A stretch of 6,415 nt of DNA, taken from contig DVLP01000050.1 in NCBI GenBank assembly GCA_018715445.1, forward strand, positions 1 through 6,415, written 5' to 3'. The translations under genes were made by a program, and so were the position numbers. The notes under the pieces were generated by a model, which saw nothing but the letters and a program-made list of their open reading frames with translations, searched no databases and was not told the DNA's origin. The stretch comes from Candidatus Avipropionibacterium avicola. Its GTDB lineage: Bacteria; Actinomycetota; Actinomycetes; Propionibacteriales; Propionibacteriaceae. This document shows positions 1 to 5,688 of the stretch, piece after piece (the first letter of the stretch is position 1; each line of letters begins with the position of its first letter).

Positions 1-1
1 C

Positions 2-904
2 GAGTTCATGCAGTTCCACCCGACCCTGTTGGCCGCCGGTCCGCTCGGTGGTGACGATCGTGGCGTGCTGGTCTCCGAAGCCGTACGGGGCGAGGGTGCG
101 GTGCTGCGTGACCACCGGGGTGCCCCGGTGATGGCCGGCATCCACCCCCTGGGTGACCTCGCTCCCCGCGACGTCGTCGCCGCGGCCCTGCAGGCGGTGA
201 TGCTGCGCGACGGCGTCGAGCACGTCTTCCTGGACGGCACCGCGCTGGGGGCACAGATGTGGCAGCACCACTTCCCCACCATCCTGACCATGTGCCGCGA
301 CCGCGGGATCGACCCGATCACCGAGCCGATCCCGGTGCGTCCGGGCGCGCACTACCACTGCGGTGGCGTGGCGGCCGACCTCGACGGCCGCACCTCGCTC
401 CCGGGCCTGTACGCCATCGGCGAGGTCGCGGCGACCGGGGTGCACGGCGCCAACCGGCTCGCCTCGAACTCGCTCACCGAGGCCCTGGTGGCCGGAGGCC
501 GGGTCGTCGCAGCCCTGACCGAGGCACTGCCCGGATCGGCTCAGCCGGCGTACGTGCCACCAGCGCCCGAGACCCCCACCGGCGCCGACGACCTCGGACG
601 CTGGATGGCCCGGGATGCCGCGGTGCTGCGGACCGGGGCCGACCTGGAGCAGTTGGCGACCCGTTTGGCGCGGACCCCGACCGGGGCACCGGCCACCACC
701 GCGGGTGAGGTGGAGCAGGCGAACCGGCTGCTCAGCGCCCGCGCCGTGGTCACCGCGGCGTTGACGCGGACCGAGAGCCGTGGCTGCCATCGCCGGGCCG
801 ATCACCGCGACCGTGATCCGGTGTGGCAACGCCACCAGTGCTGGGTGTGGACCGGACAGAGATTCAGCGAGGTCGCCGACCGCAGCCGCGAGGAGGTGGC
901 CTGA
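2..904 (+). CDS. nadB: L-aspartate oxidase NadB, C-terminal part (5' end outside window)
   Basis: NadB is the FAD-dependent cytoplasmic enzyme that oxidises L-aspartate to iminoaspartate, the first step of de novo NAD synthesis. The reading frame is open from base 2, so the FAD-binding N-terminus lies off the left edge. About 300 residues remain of a family usually near 540. Visible landmarks, numbered from the ATG at base 8, are MQFHPT at 1-6, LAPRDVV at 51-57, PGAHYHCGG at 112-120, LYAIGEVAATG at 134-144 and HGANRLASNSL at 146-156. The Arg of APRD, the His of AHY and the Arg of GANR match the substrate-binding and catalytic positions known in NadB. These, together with the HGANRLASNSLxE block, separate it fairly well from fumarate reductase and succinate dehydrogenase flavoproteins. 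A C-terminal helical part with RTESRG follows, as expected for the family. The stop overlaps the nadC ATG (TGATG), which indicates an operon with translational coupling. nadA probably lies upstream, outside the window. Confidence 0.95.
   Translation, partial: EFMQFHPTLLAAGPLGGDDRGVLVSEAVRGEGAVLRDHRGAPVMAGIHPLGDLAPRDVVAAALQAVMLRDGVEHVFLDGTALGAQMWQHHFPTILTMCRDRGIDPITEPIPVRPGAHYHCGGVAADLDGRTSLPGLYAIGEVAATGVHGANRLASNSLTEALVAGGRVVAALTEALPGSAQPAYVPPAPETPTGADDLGRWMARDAAVLRTGADLEQLATRLARTPTGAPATTAGEVEQANRLLSARAVVTAALTRTESRGCHRRADHRDRDPVWQRHQCWVWTGQRFSEVADRSREEVA
891..896 (+). promoter_or_regulatory. Ribosome binding site of nadC
   Basis: A perfect AGGAGG lies inside the last codons of nadB, seven bases before the ATG at 904. 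It fixes the nadC start at 904 rather than at the in-frame ATG at 823, which would give 27 extra non-conserved residues inside nadB. Confidence 0.85.
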
Positions 905-1821
905 TGAACACCGACGAACGGCTGCAGCGGGCGGGGCTGGACCCCGAGGCCGTACGAGCCCTGGTCCGGGCCACCCTGGACGAGGACCTGTCCTGGGGTC
1001 CGGACGTGACCACCACGGCCACGATCACGCCCGAGGACATGTCGACTGCCCGGATGGTCTCGCGGGAGTCCGGGGTGCTGGCCGCAGTGGTGGTGGCCGT
1101 GGTCGTCGCCGAGGAGTTGGCCCGCCGCGACGACACCGCACTGGACTGTCGCGTCCTGGTCGAGGACGGCACCGCGATCGAGCCGGGCGATGCCGTGCTC
1201 GAAGTCACCGGCCCGACCCGCACGATCCTGACCGCCGAGCGGACCATGCTGAACCTGGTCTGCCAGCTCTCCGGGGTGGCCACGGCCACGCGTGCCTGGG
1301 TGAGCGCCCTGCACGGCACCCAGGCGGTGGTGCGCGACACCCGCAAGACGGTGCCGGGGCTCCGGGTGCTGCAGAAGTACGCGGTCCGCTGCGGTGGTGG
1401 CGCCAATCACCGGATGGGTCTGGGTGACGCCGCCCTGATCAAGGACAACCACGTGGCTGCCACCGGCTCGATCACGGCTGCCTTCGAGGCCGTACGGGCC
1501 GCCGCGCCCGGGATCGAGATCGAGGTGGAGTGCGACACCCTCGCCCAGGTCGGCGAGGCAATCACGGCCGGAGCCCGCACCATCCTGTTGGACAACATGG
1601 ACCCGGCCCAGCTGCGCGAGGCCGTCGCCCTGGCGGCCGACCATCCGGAGGTCACCCTGGAGGCCAGTGGCGGGCTGACGCTGGAGAACGCCGCAGCGGT
1701 GGCCGCCACCGGGGTCGACTTCATCGCCGTCGGTGCGCTCACCCACAGCGCACCGGCACTCGACCTGGGCCTCGACCTGGGCCCGGACCTCACGCCGTCG
1801 GGTCGTCGACCACTCCGATGA
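904..1821 (+). CDS. nadC: Nicotinate-nucleotide pyrophosphorylase (quinolinate phosphoribosyltransferase, decarboxylating)
   Basis: NadC converts quinolinate and PRPP to nicotinate mononucleotide, CO2 and pyrophosphate, and is the last enzyme unique to de novo NAD synthesis. The 305-residue product has the family's two parts: an N-terminal alpha/beta sandwich (about 1-115) and an open barrel (about 116-290). Conserved motifs are AERTMLNLVCQLSG (111-124), DTRKTVPGLR (145-154), KYAVRCGGGANHRMGL (158-173), LIKDNH (178-183), LLDNM (228-232) and EASGG (253-257). R113, R147, K148, H169, R170, K180, E209 and D230 form the expected quinolinate/PRPP site. The usual C-terminal block VGALTHSAPALDLGLDL ends near residue 292. 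The last 13 residues go beyond it and are read in DNA that also encodes the end of the convergent serpin gene. The GVLAG often seen near residue 60 is GVLAA here, followed by a Val-rich run. It overlaps nadB by one base, so the two are probably co-transcribed. Confidence 0.96.
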   Translation: MNTDERLQRAGLDPEAVRALVRATLDEDLSWGPDVTTTATITPEDMSTARMVSRESGVLAAVVVAVVVAEELARRDDTALDCRVLVEDGTAIEPGDAVLEVTGPTRTILTAERTMLNLVCQLSGVATATRAWVSALHGTQAVVRDTRKTVPGLRVLQKYAVRCGGGANHRMGLGDAALIKDNHVAATGSITAAFEAVRAAAPGIEIEVECDTLAQVGEAITAGARTILLDNMDPAQLREAVALAADHPEVTLEASGGLTLENAAAVAATGVDFIAVGALTHSAPALDLGLDLGPDLTPSGRRPLR

Positions 1822-3073
1822 ACAGCGGGGTGCCGGTCTCGACATCGTGGATCACGTAGGCGAAGTCGCGATCGAGGACCAGGTCCTCACTGCGCTCCGG
1901 CTCGGCACTGGTCGGCTCCATGCCGACAGCGGTCGCCGCGGCGGCCTCGGTGCCGGACTCGTCGACGCTGATCGTGGCACGGTGCTCGACGAAACCGATC
2001 AACAGCCGTTCCTGGGCGGTCATGGCGGAGAAGTCGGCCTTGTCGGAGAAGGCGGTCGCCATCCCCATCTCGGCCAACAGCTCGGCGAGCCCACCGCGCC
2101 ACTCGTGCTCCCAACGCGGCATCTGCAACCGCACCTGAGCACGCTCCCACCCGTCCAGCATCGCGGTGAGGCCGCCTTCGGCCCAGTGCGCCAGCAGTGC
2201 GGCGATGTCGCCCTTGGGCTTGGCCACGGCCATGGCCAGGTCATTGCCGAGGTAGACCCGCCGGGTGGCGGTGCAGTGCTCGTCCTCGTACCACGTGGCG
2301 GTCGAGCCCGACATCATCGGCGCTTGGACCTGGTCCCCCGCGCCCGTGGTGAAGGGGCCGTCGGAGGTCGCGGACTCGTCGAAGGGCACGGCCCACGGGG
2401 CCTTCAGGTACAACGCATTCACCAGGACCAGGCGGGTCTGGGCGTGCACCAGGTCGGTGGTGACGATTTCGGGCACCAGGCCGTGGGTGCGGTCGTCGAC
2501 CCATGCGTTGATGTCGTCGACCGCCCCTGCGCTGTCGCCGGCGAAGTCAGTCAGGGCCATCCCGGCCCCGTAGTACTGCGCCAGGGCGTCCAGGAAGGGT
2601 TCGGCGAACTCGAGGCCCTGCTGTCCCCACAGGCTGTTGGCCAGTTCGACCGCGACCTCCTGACCCTCGATCTCACCCGAGCGGGACTCGATGAGCTGAC
2701 AGGTGCTGTTGAGTTCCTCGTTGTGGACCGTCAGGTCGTCGATGCCGAGCACGCGGTCCATCTCGTCGGCCGTCGCACCGACGGCGCCGTTGCGGACCAT
2801 CGACAGCGCGACCTGCACGGAGAAGGGTGACAGCACCAGGTTGGCCGGACCGCTGCGTGCCGCCTGCAGCACCCGGGCCGTCAGCGTCGCGGCCGCGGCC
2901 GGGAGTGCACCGGGGTCACCGCCCGGCAGCCGGTCCAGTGACGAGCGTGCCTCCTTGGGTGCGCGACGGCACCCGGAGGTGGCGGCCAGGCTCGCCAGCA
3001 CCGCGAGTCCTGCGGCACCCCGGAAGAGGTCACGGCGGGTGATCCCTGCTGGGGCGGTCAGCGGGGCGGTCAT
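1790..3073 (-). CDS. Serpin (serine protease inhibitor family I4), predicted Tat-exported lipoprotein
   Basis: Serpins trap a target protease covalently when it cleaves an exposed reactive-centre loop. The 427-residue product starts with a Tat-like signal (TRRDLFRG at 12-19, hydrophobic stretch to about 31) and a possible lipobox, ATSGC with Cys35. It should therefore sit on the outer face of the membrane. The serpin fold (about 55-427) is marked by NLVLSPFSVQVALSM (78-92), GAVGATADEM (96-105), INAWVDDRTHGLVPEIV (188-204), LVNALYLKAPWAVPFD (217-232) and LQMPRWEHEW (316-325). Also present are LLAEMGMATAF (332-342) and the closing block FAYVIHDVETGTPLFIGVV (404-422). The hinge ESGTEAAAAT (372-381) has small residues and Thr at P14, as in inhibitory serpins. 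Counting from it puts P1-P1' at about T388-S389. A GAGGAGG site precedes the ATG by five bases. The gene stands alone, divergent from the oxidoreductase. The family call is near certain, inhibitory activity is inferred, and the target protease is unknown. Confidence 0.94.
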   Translation of the reverse strand: MTAPLTAPAGITRRDLFRGAAGLAVLASLAATSGCRRAPKEARSSLDRLPGGDPGALPAAAATLTARVLQAARSGPANLVLSPFSVQVALSMVRNGAVGATADEMDRVLGIDDLTVHNEELNSTCQLIESRSGEIEGQEVAVELANSLWGQQGLEFAEPFLDALAQYYGAGMALTDFAGDSAGAVDDINAWVDDRTHGLVPEIVTTDLVHAQTRLVLVNALYLKAPWAVPFDESATSDGPFTTGAGDQVQAPMMSGSTATWYEDEHCTATRRVYLGNDLAMAVAKPKGDIAALLAHWAEGGLTAMLDGWERAQVRLQMPRWEHEWRGGLAELLAEMGMATAFSDKADFSAMTAQERLLIGFVEHRATISVDESGTEAAAATAVGMEPTSAEPERSEDLVLDRDFAYVIHDVETGTPLFIGVVDDPTA

Positions 3074-3078
3074 CGGGT

Positions 3079-3085
3079 CCTCCTC
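3079..3085 (-). promoter_or_regulatory. Ribosome binding site of the serpin gene
   Basis: On the minus strand GAGGAGG stands five bases before the ATG at 3073. This supports the chosen start, which keeps a short basic n-region in front of the twin-arginine motif. Confidence 0.8.
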
Positions 3086-3117
3086 GGTCGACTGCTCTCA
3101 CCTCGTGAACGCACCAC

Positions 3118-3136
3118 GGGACCAACGGGTTGTCCC
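3118..3136. repeat. Imperfect inverted repeat in the serpin/oxidoreductase divergent region
   Basis: GGGA-C-CAAC-GG-GTTG-TCCC reads as a dyad: GGGA pairs with TCCC and CAAC with GTTG, with one unpaired C and a two-base centre. It lies between two divergently transcribed genes, where an operator would be expected. It is short and GC-rich, so chance is a real alternative. No convincing -10/-35 pair was found beside it on either strand. Confidence 0.3.
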
Positions 3137-3162
3137 TCGTTCGTTCTGGCAGCATGGCGGCC

Positions 3163-4428
3163 ATGTCCAACCCCGAGAACTCCACCTCCCCCATCCGCGT
3201 CGGGATCATCGGTTCCGGCCTGCGGGGTGCCTCCTACTTCCGCAACATCCCCGCCGAGCTCGCCGACCGCGTCCAGCTGGTCGCGATCGCCGATCCGGAC
3301 CAGGACCGGCGCACCGCCTTCGCCGAGCTGTTCGCCGCCCAGGTGCCTGAGGGCACAACCCCCACCGGGTACGACGACGGCCTGGAGCTGTTGCACCACG
3401 AGGATCTCGACGCCGTCGTGGTCGCCAGCCCGAACTTCCAGCACGTCCCGTACGCCGTCGAGGCGATGTCACAGTCGCTGCCGCTGATGCTGGAGAAGCC
3501 GGTCGCGACCACCGTGGAGGACCTGGCCACCCTGTGGCGTGCCCACACCGAACGGACCGCCGGCGAGACCGTCGTCGGATTCGTGCTGCGCTACACCCCG
3601 TTCTACAGCGCGGTGCGCGAGATCGTGCAGTCCGGTCGACTCGGCGAGATCCTGGCCGTCGAGGCCAACGAGAACCTCGGCACCGGGCTGACGATGGTGC
3701 AGTACCGCGGCTGGCGCCAGGACACCGCCAAGTCCGGCGGCTGGATGGTCGAGAAGTGCTGCCACGACATGGACATCCTCAGCCATCTGCTCGGCAGCCG
3801 TCCGAGCCGGGTGTTCTCGATGGCCTCGGCCCTGCACCTGCGCCCCCGTCCGGAGGCCGAGCAGCTGCCCCGGTTCCAGCCCTCGGCCGGCACCGGTGAG
3901 ATCGACTTCGGCGACGCCGCCACCAACGAGGCCCTGCGTGACACCATGCAGCACTCCCCGTACGCCCCCTCGAACCTGCCGGACCGCCAGGTCGCGACGA
4001 TCGAGTTCGAGAACGGCACGCTGGCGACCTTCACTGCGGTGATGGCCCAGCCCAAGACCACGCGGCGACTGCGGATCTTCGGCACCGAGGGCCTGTTGGA
4101 GGGTGACATCTCCGCCGAGACGATCGAGCTGTCCTTCCCTGACCCCAATGAGAGCACCGGGATGACCACCGAGCAGGTCGAGGTTGCCGTCGGAGGCAGC
4201 GGGCACCACGGCGGCGACGAGGTGCTGGGTGACACCTTCTGGCACCTGGCGGCCGGTGAGCAGCGCACCATCCGGGCCGGGTTGGTCGACGGGATCGATG
4301 CCGTGCTGACCGCGCTCAGCCTGCAGCGATCGGCCGAGTCCGGCGCTCCGGTCGACCTGGCCGAGTTGCGCACCCAGGTCTTCGGCACCGCGGACGACCT
4401 GCGCGAAGCGCAGCGCCAGGACGGCTGA
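3163..4428 (+). CDS. Gfo/Idh/MocA-family NAD(P)-dependent oxidoreductase
   Basis: Members of this cytoplasmic family oxidise or reduce sugars, inositols and their derivatives with NAD(P). Numbered from the ATG at 3163 (421 residues), the Rossmann dinucleotide motif GIIGSGLRG is at 14-22. An acidic residue ending the second strand (AIADPD, 41-46) would contact the cofactor ribose. VVVASPNFQHVPYA is at 85-98, the family EKP motif with its catalytic Lys at 111-113, and SGGWMVEKCCHDMDIL at 191-206, whose His/Asp correspond to the family's substrate-side residues. The remainder is the C-terminal alpha/beta domain (about 140-360). The length is slightly above the usual 330-400. Possible starts are TTG 3130, ATG 3154 and ATG 3163. 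None has a good Shine-Dalgarno site; 3163 is chosen because it leaves a short leader before the Rossmann strand. It faces the ROK gene tail to tail with a five-base gap. Family is firm; substrate is unknown. The nearby ROK regulator and sugar permease suggest carbohydrate metabolism. Confidence 0.92.
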   Translation: MSNPENSTSPIRVGIIGSGLRGASYFRNIPAELADRVQLVAIADPDQDRRTAFAELFAAQVPEGTTPTGYDDGLELLHHEDLDAVVVASPNFQHVPYAVEAMSQSLPLMLEKPVATTVEDLATLWRAHTERTAGETVVGFVLRYTPFYSAVREIVQSGRLGEILAVEANENLGTGLTMVQYRGWRQDTAKSGGWMVEKCCHDMDILSHLLGSRPSRVFSMASALHLRPRPEAEQLPRFQPSAGTGEIDFGDAATNEALRDTMQHSPYAPSNLPDRQVATIEFENGTLATFTAVMAQPKTTRRLRIFGTEGLLEGDISAETIELSFPDPNESTGMTTEQVEVAVGGSGHHGGDEVLGDTFWHLAAGEQRTIRAGLVDGIDAVLTALSLQRSAESGAPVDLAELRTQVFGTADDLREAQRQDG

Positions 4429-4433
4429 TCGAC

Positions 4434-5543
4434 TCACATCCGCTCGGCCGGGCCGAGCAGGTGGTGGCTGTCCTCGATGCGGTCCAGGGCCAGCTGGACC
4501 GCACCGAGGGCGACACCGTCGGTGCCGAGTGCCGACAGCGCGACCTCCGGGACGCTCAGGCACATCCCGGACAGGTGCTCGCGCACCGGGTCGAGCAGCA
4601 GGTCCCCACCGGCGACGTAGTCTCCGGCGATCACGACGAGTTCGGGATTGACCACCATCACCATGACCGAGGCGCTGCGGGCCATGCCGCGGGCGATCTC
4701 GTCGACCAGTTCGCAGGCGGCCGGGTCACCGGCTCGTGCCGCCACGAAGATCTCGGTGACCCGGCGACCCACCCGGCGCAGCACTGCCGACGGATCCTTG
4801 CCGAACAGGTACGGCAACTTGCCCAGCTCACCGGCAGCACCGGTCTGACCGATGTGCACCTCACCGTCGAGCAGGAATCCGTAGCCGATCCGGTGCCCGG
4901 TGAGCATCAGCACCACGTCGGAGGCGTCCCGGGCGCTGCCCAGGCGCTGCTCGGCGAGTGCGGCCAGGCTGGCGTCGTTGACCGCATGGACCGGGGCGTC
5001 GAACCACTCGCCCACCACGGCCGGCAGGTCGAGACCGGTCCACCCCGGGATCCGGGTGGACAGTCGGACCCGACCTTCACGGTCGATGACGCCCGAGGTG
5101 CCGATCCCCACCCCCCACACCGGACCGATGTCACGCAGGCAGTGTTGGGCGAGGTCGTGCGCCAACGCGAGACGTTCCGGCGCCGGGGTCTCCTCCCCCA
5201 CGTCCTGACGAGTCCGGGCGACCACCGTGGCGTCCAGGTCACTCACGATCACCTGGACGTGGTCCGGCGCGAAGGACAACCCGACCGCATGGCCGGCCCC
5301 GCTGCAGAAACGGTAGCGCCGCGCCGGGCGTCCGGAGTGCCCGGAGGTCGGATCGAGTTCGTCGACCAGACCGCGCTGGCTCAGCTCCTCCAGCACCGCG
5401 GCCGTGGTCTGGCGGGACAGCCCTGCGGCACTGGCCAGGGCGGTCAAGGTGGTGCCGGGCCCGGAACGCAACGTTTTGAGCACAGCCCTGCTGTTCCAGC
5501 GTCGGACCAACGTAGTGTCGGCCCCGGTGAGACGGTACGGCAT
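4434..5543 (-). CDS. ROK-family transcriptional regulator (XylR/NagC type), without the ROK zinc motif
   Basis: ROK repressors join a DNA-binding winged helix to a sugar-kinase-like domain that senses a sugar. In this 369-residue protein the helix-turn-helix region spans about 16-62 (RWNSRAVLKTL, then LASAAGLSRQTTAAVLEEL and RGLVDE). The sensor domain follows, with GVGIGTSGVIDREG (144-157), the sugar-contacting VNDASLAALAEQRLG (188-202), TGHRIGYGFLLDGEVHIGQ (215-233) and AGELGK (237-242). The Glu of AGE is kept, but the usual GH is GK (K242). The Cys-rich CxCGxxGC zinc segment that normally follows is absent, replaced by LPYLFGKDPSAVLRR. Kinase activity is therefore unlikely. The ATG at 5543 is chosen because it gives the standard ROK N-terminus; the frame stays open upstream to 5735, but that stretch lacks family similarity. 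AGGAGG lies 11 bases before the ATG, a rather long spacing. It is divergent from the permease and probably controls both its own gene and the transporter. Confidence 0.92.
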   Translation of the reverse strand: MPYRLTGADTTLVRRWNSRAVLKTLRSGPGTTLTALASAAGLSRQTTAAVLEELSQRGLVDELDPTSGHSGRPARRYRFCSGAGHAVGLSFAPDHVQVIVSDLDATVVARTRQDVGEETPAPERLALAHDLAQHCLRDIGPVWGVGIGTSGVIDREGRVRLSTRIPGWTGLDLPAVVGEWFDAPVHAVNDASLAALAEQRLGSARDASDVVLMLTGHRIGYGFLLDGEVHIGQTGAAGELGKLPYLFGKDPSAVLRRVGRRVTEIFVAARAGDPAACELVDEIARGMARSASVMVMVVNPELVVIAGDYVAGGDLLLDPVREHLSGMCLSVPEVALSALGTDGVALGAVQLALDRIEDSHHLLGPAERM

Positions 5544-5550
5544 CGTAGTC

Positions 5551-5579
5551 TTGACCTCCTCCCGCGAGCAGCCTAGCTT
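5551..5579 (+). promoter_or_regulatory. Predicted sigma70-type promoter for the sugar permease transcript
   Basis: TTGACC (5551-5556) and TAGCTT (5574-5579) are separated by exactly 17 bases. They match the -35 consensus at five of six positions and the TANNNT form of the -10 box. Transcription would start near 5586. The -35 box overlaps the ROK gene's ribosome binding site on the other strand. Confidence 0.55.
5555..5560 (-). promoter_or_regulatory. Ribosome binding site of the ROK regulator gene
   Basis: AGGAGG on the minus strand (part of GGAGGAGG to 5562) is the only good Shine-Dalgarno match before the ATG at 5543. The 11-base gap is longer than usual and may lower translation. No better in-frame start lies closer to it. 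Confidence 0.6.
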
Positions 5580-5599
5580 TACGTCAGGTCCTTCCGTAA
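5570..5599 (-). promoter_or_regulatory. Possible promoter of the ROK regulator gene
   Basis: On the minus strand TTACGG (5599-5594) and TAGGCT (5575-5570) are 18 bases apart, which puts the start of transcription near 5563, about 20 bases before the ATG. The -35 match is only moderate. If real, it overlaps the permease promoter face to face and shares the palindrome with it. Confidence 0.35.
5579..5599. promoter_or_regulatory. 21-bp near-palindrome, candidate ROK operator
   Basis: TTACG-TC-AGG-T-CCT-TC-CGTAA is symmetric about base 5589, with eight of ten base pairs matching; only the two TC steps break symmetry. It starts at the last base of the permease -10 box and covers the predicted transcription start. 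It also lies between the -10 and -35 boxes proposed for the ROK gene. A regulator bound here could block both promoters. ROK repressors commonly bind inverted repeats beside their own gene, so the divergently encoded ROK protein is the natural candidate. Confidence 0.5.
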
Positions 5600-5616
5600 C
5601 CCCTTTAGGAGTGCCG

Positions 5617-5688
5617 ATGCACCACCTGGAACGATCCGGGCACGCCGCTGCCGGCGCGCCAGACTGTCGAAGTGGGCAGCGTGGCTGA
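5617..5688 (+). CDS. Possible 23-residue leader ORF ahead of the permease
   Basis: This small frame begins MHHLERSGH and ends SGQRG. Its ATG has AGGAG at 5607-5611 with a five-base spacer, which is better than the site before the permease. It would be the first start codon about 31 bases into the predicted transcript. Its stop at 5686-5688 overlaps the permease GTG at 5681, so ribosomes ending here could re-initiate on the permease. The peptide shows no recognised motif or regulatory amino-acid run. The frame could instead be accidental, or mark a frameshift that once joined it to the permease N-terminus. Confidence 0.35.
   Translation: MHHLERSGHAAAGAPDCRSGQRG

Noticed and set aside
823..903. 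Upstream in-frame ATG start for nadC
   Set aside because: The extra residues lie in nadB coding sequence and are not family-like. AGGAGG at 891-896 points to 904.
1760..1783. Tandem repeat of about 12 bases (cgacctgggcct-type) near the end of nadC
   Set aside because: It encodes the conserved LDLGLDLG end of NadC, so it reflects the protein sequence and biased codons rather than a repeat element.
802..1845. 347-codon minus-strand frame across nadC
   Set aside because: It lies opposite the well-supported nadC and has the same antisense-type composition with no domain.
1733..2830. Long open frame of 365 codons on the plus strand across the serpin gene
   Set aside because: It is antisense to a clear serpin, has low-complexity Gly/His/Val/Gln-rich composition and no family resemblance. 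High GC keeps antisense frames open.
4429..4433. Possible terminator between the oxidoreductase and ROK genes
   Set aside because: Only five bases separate the stops, and I see no clear hairpin with a T-tract in or around the gap.
3469..4563. 364-codon minus-strand frame across the oxidoreductase
   Set aside because: It is the antisense shadow of a gene with Rossmann and EKP motifs.
4461..5576. 371-codon plus-strand frame across the ROK gene
   Set aside because: It is antisense to a protein with a recognisable helix-turn-helix and ROK motifs, and its translation shows no motif.
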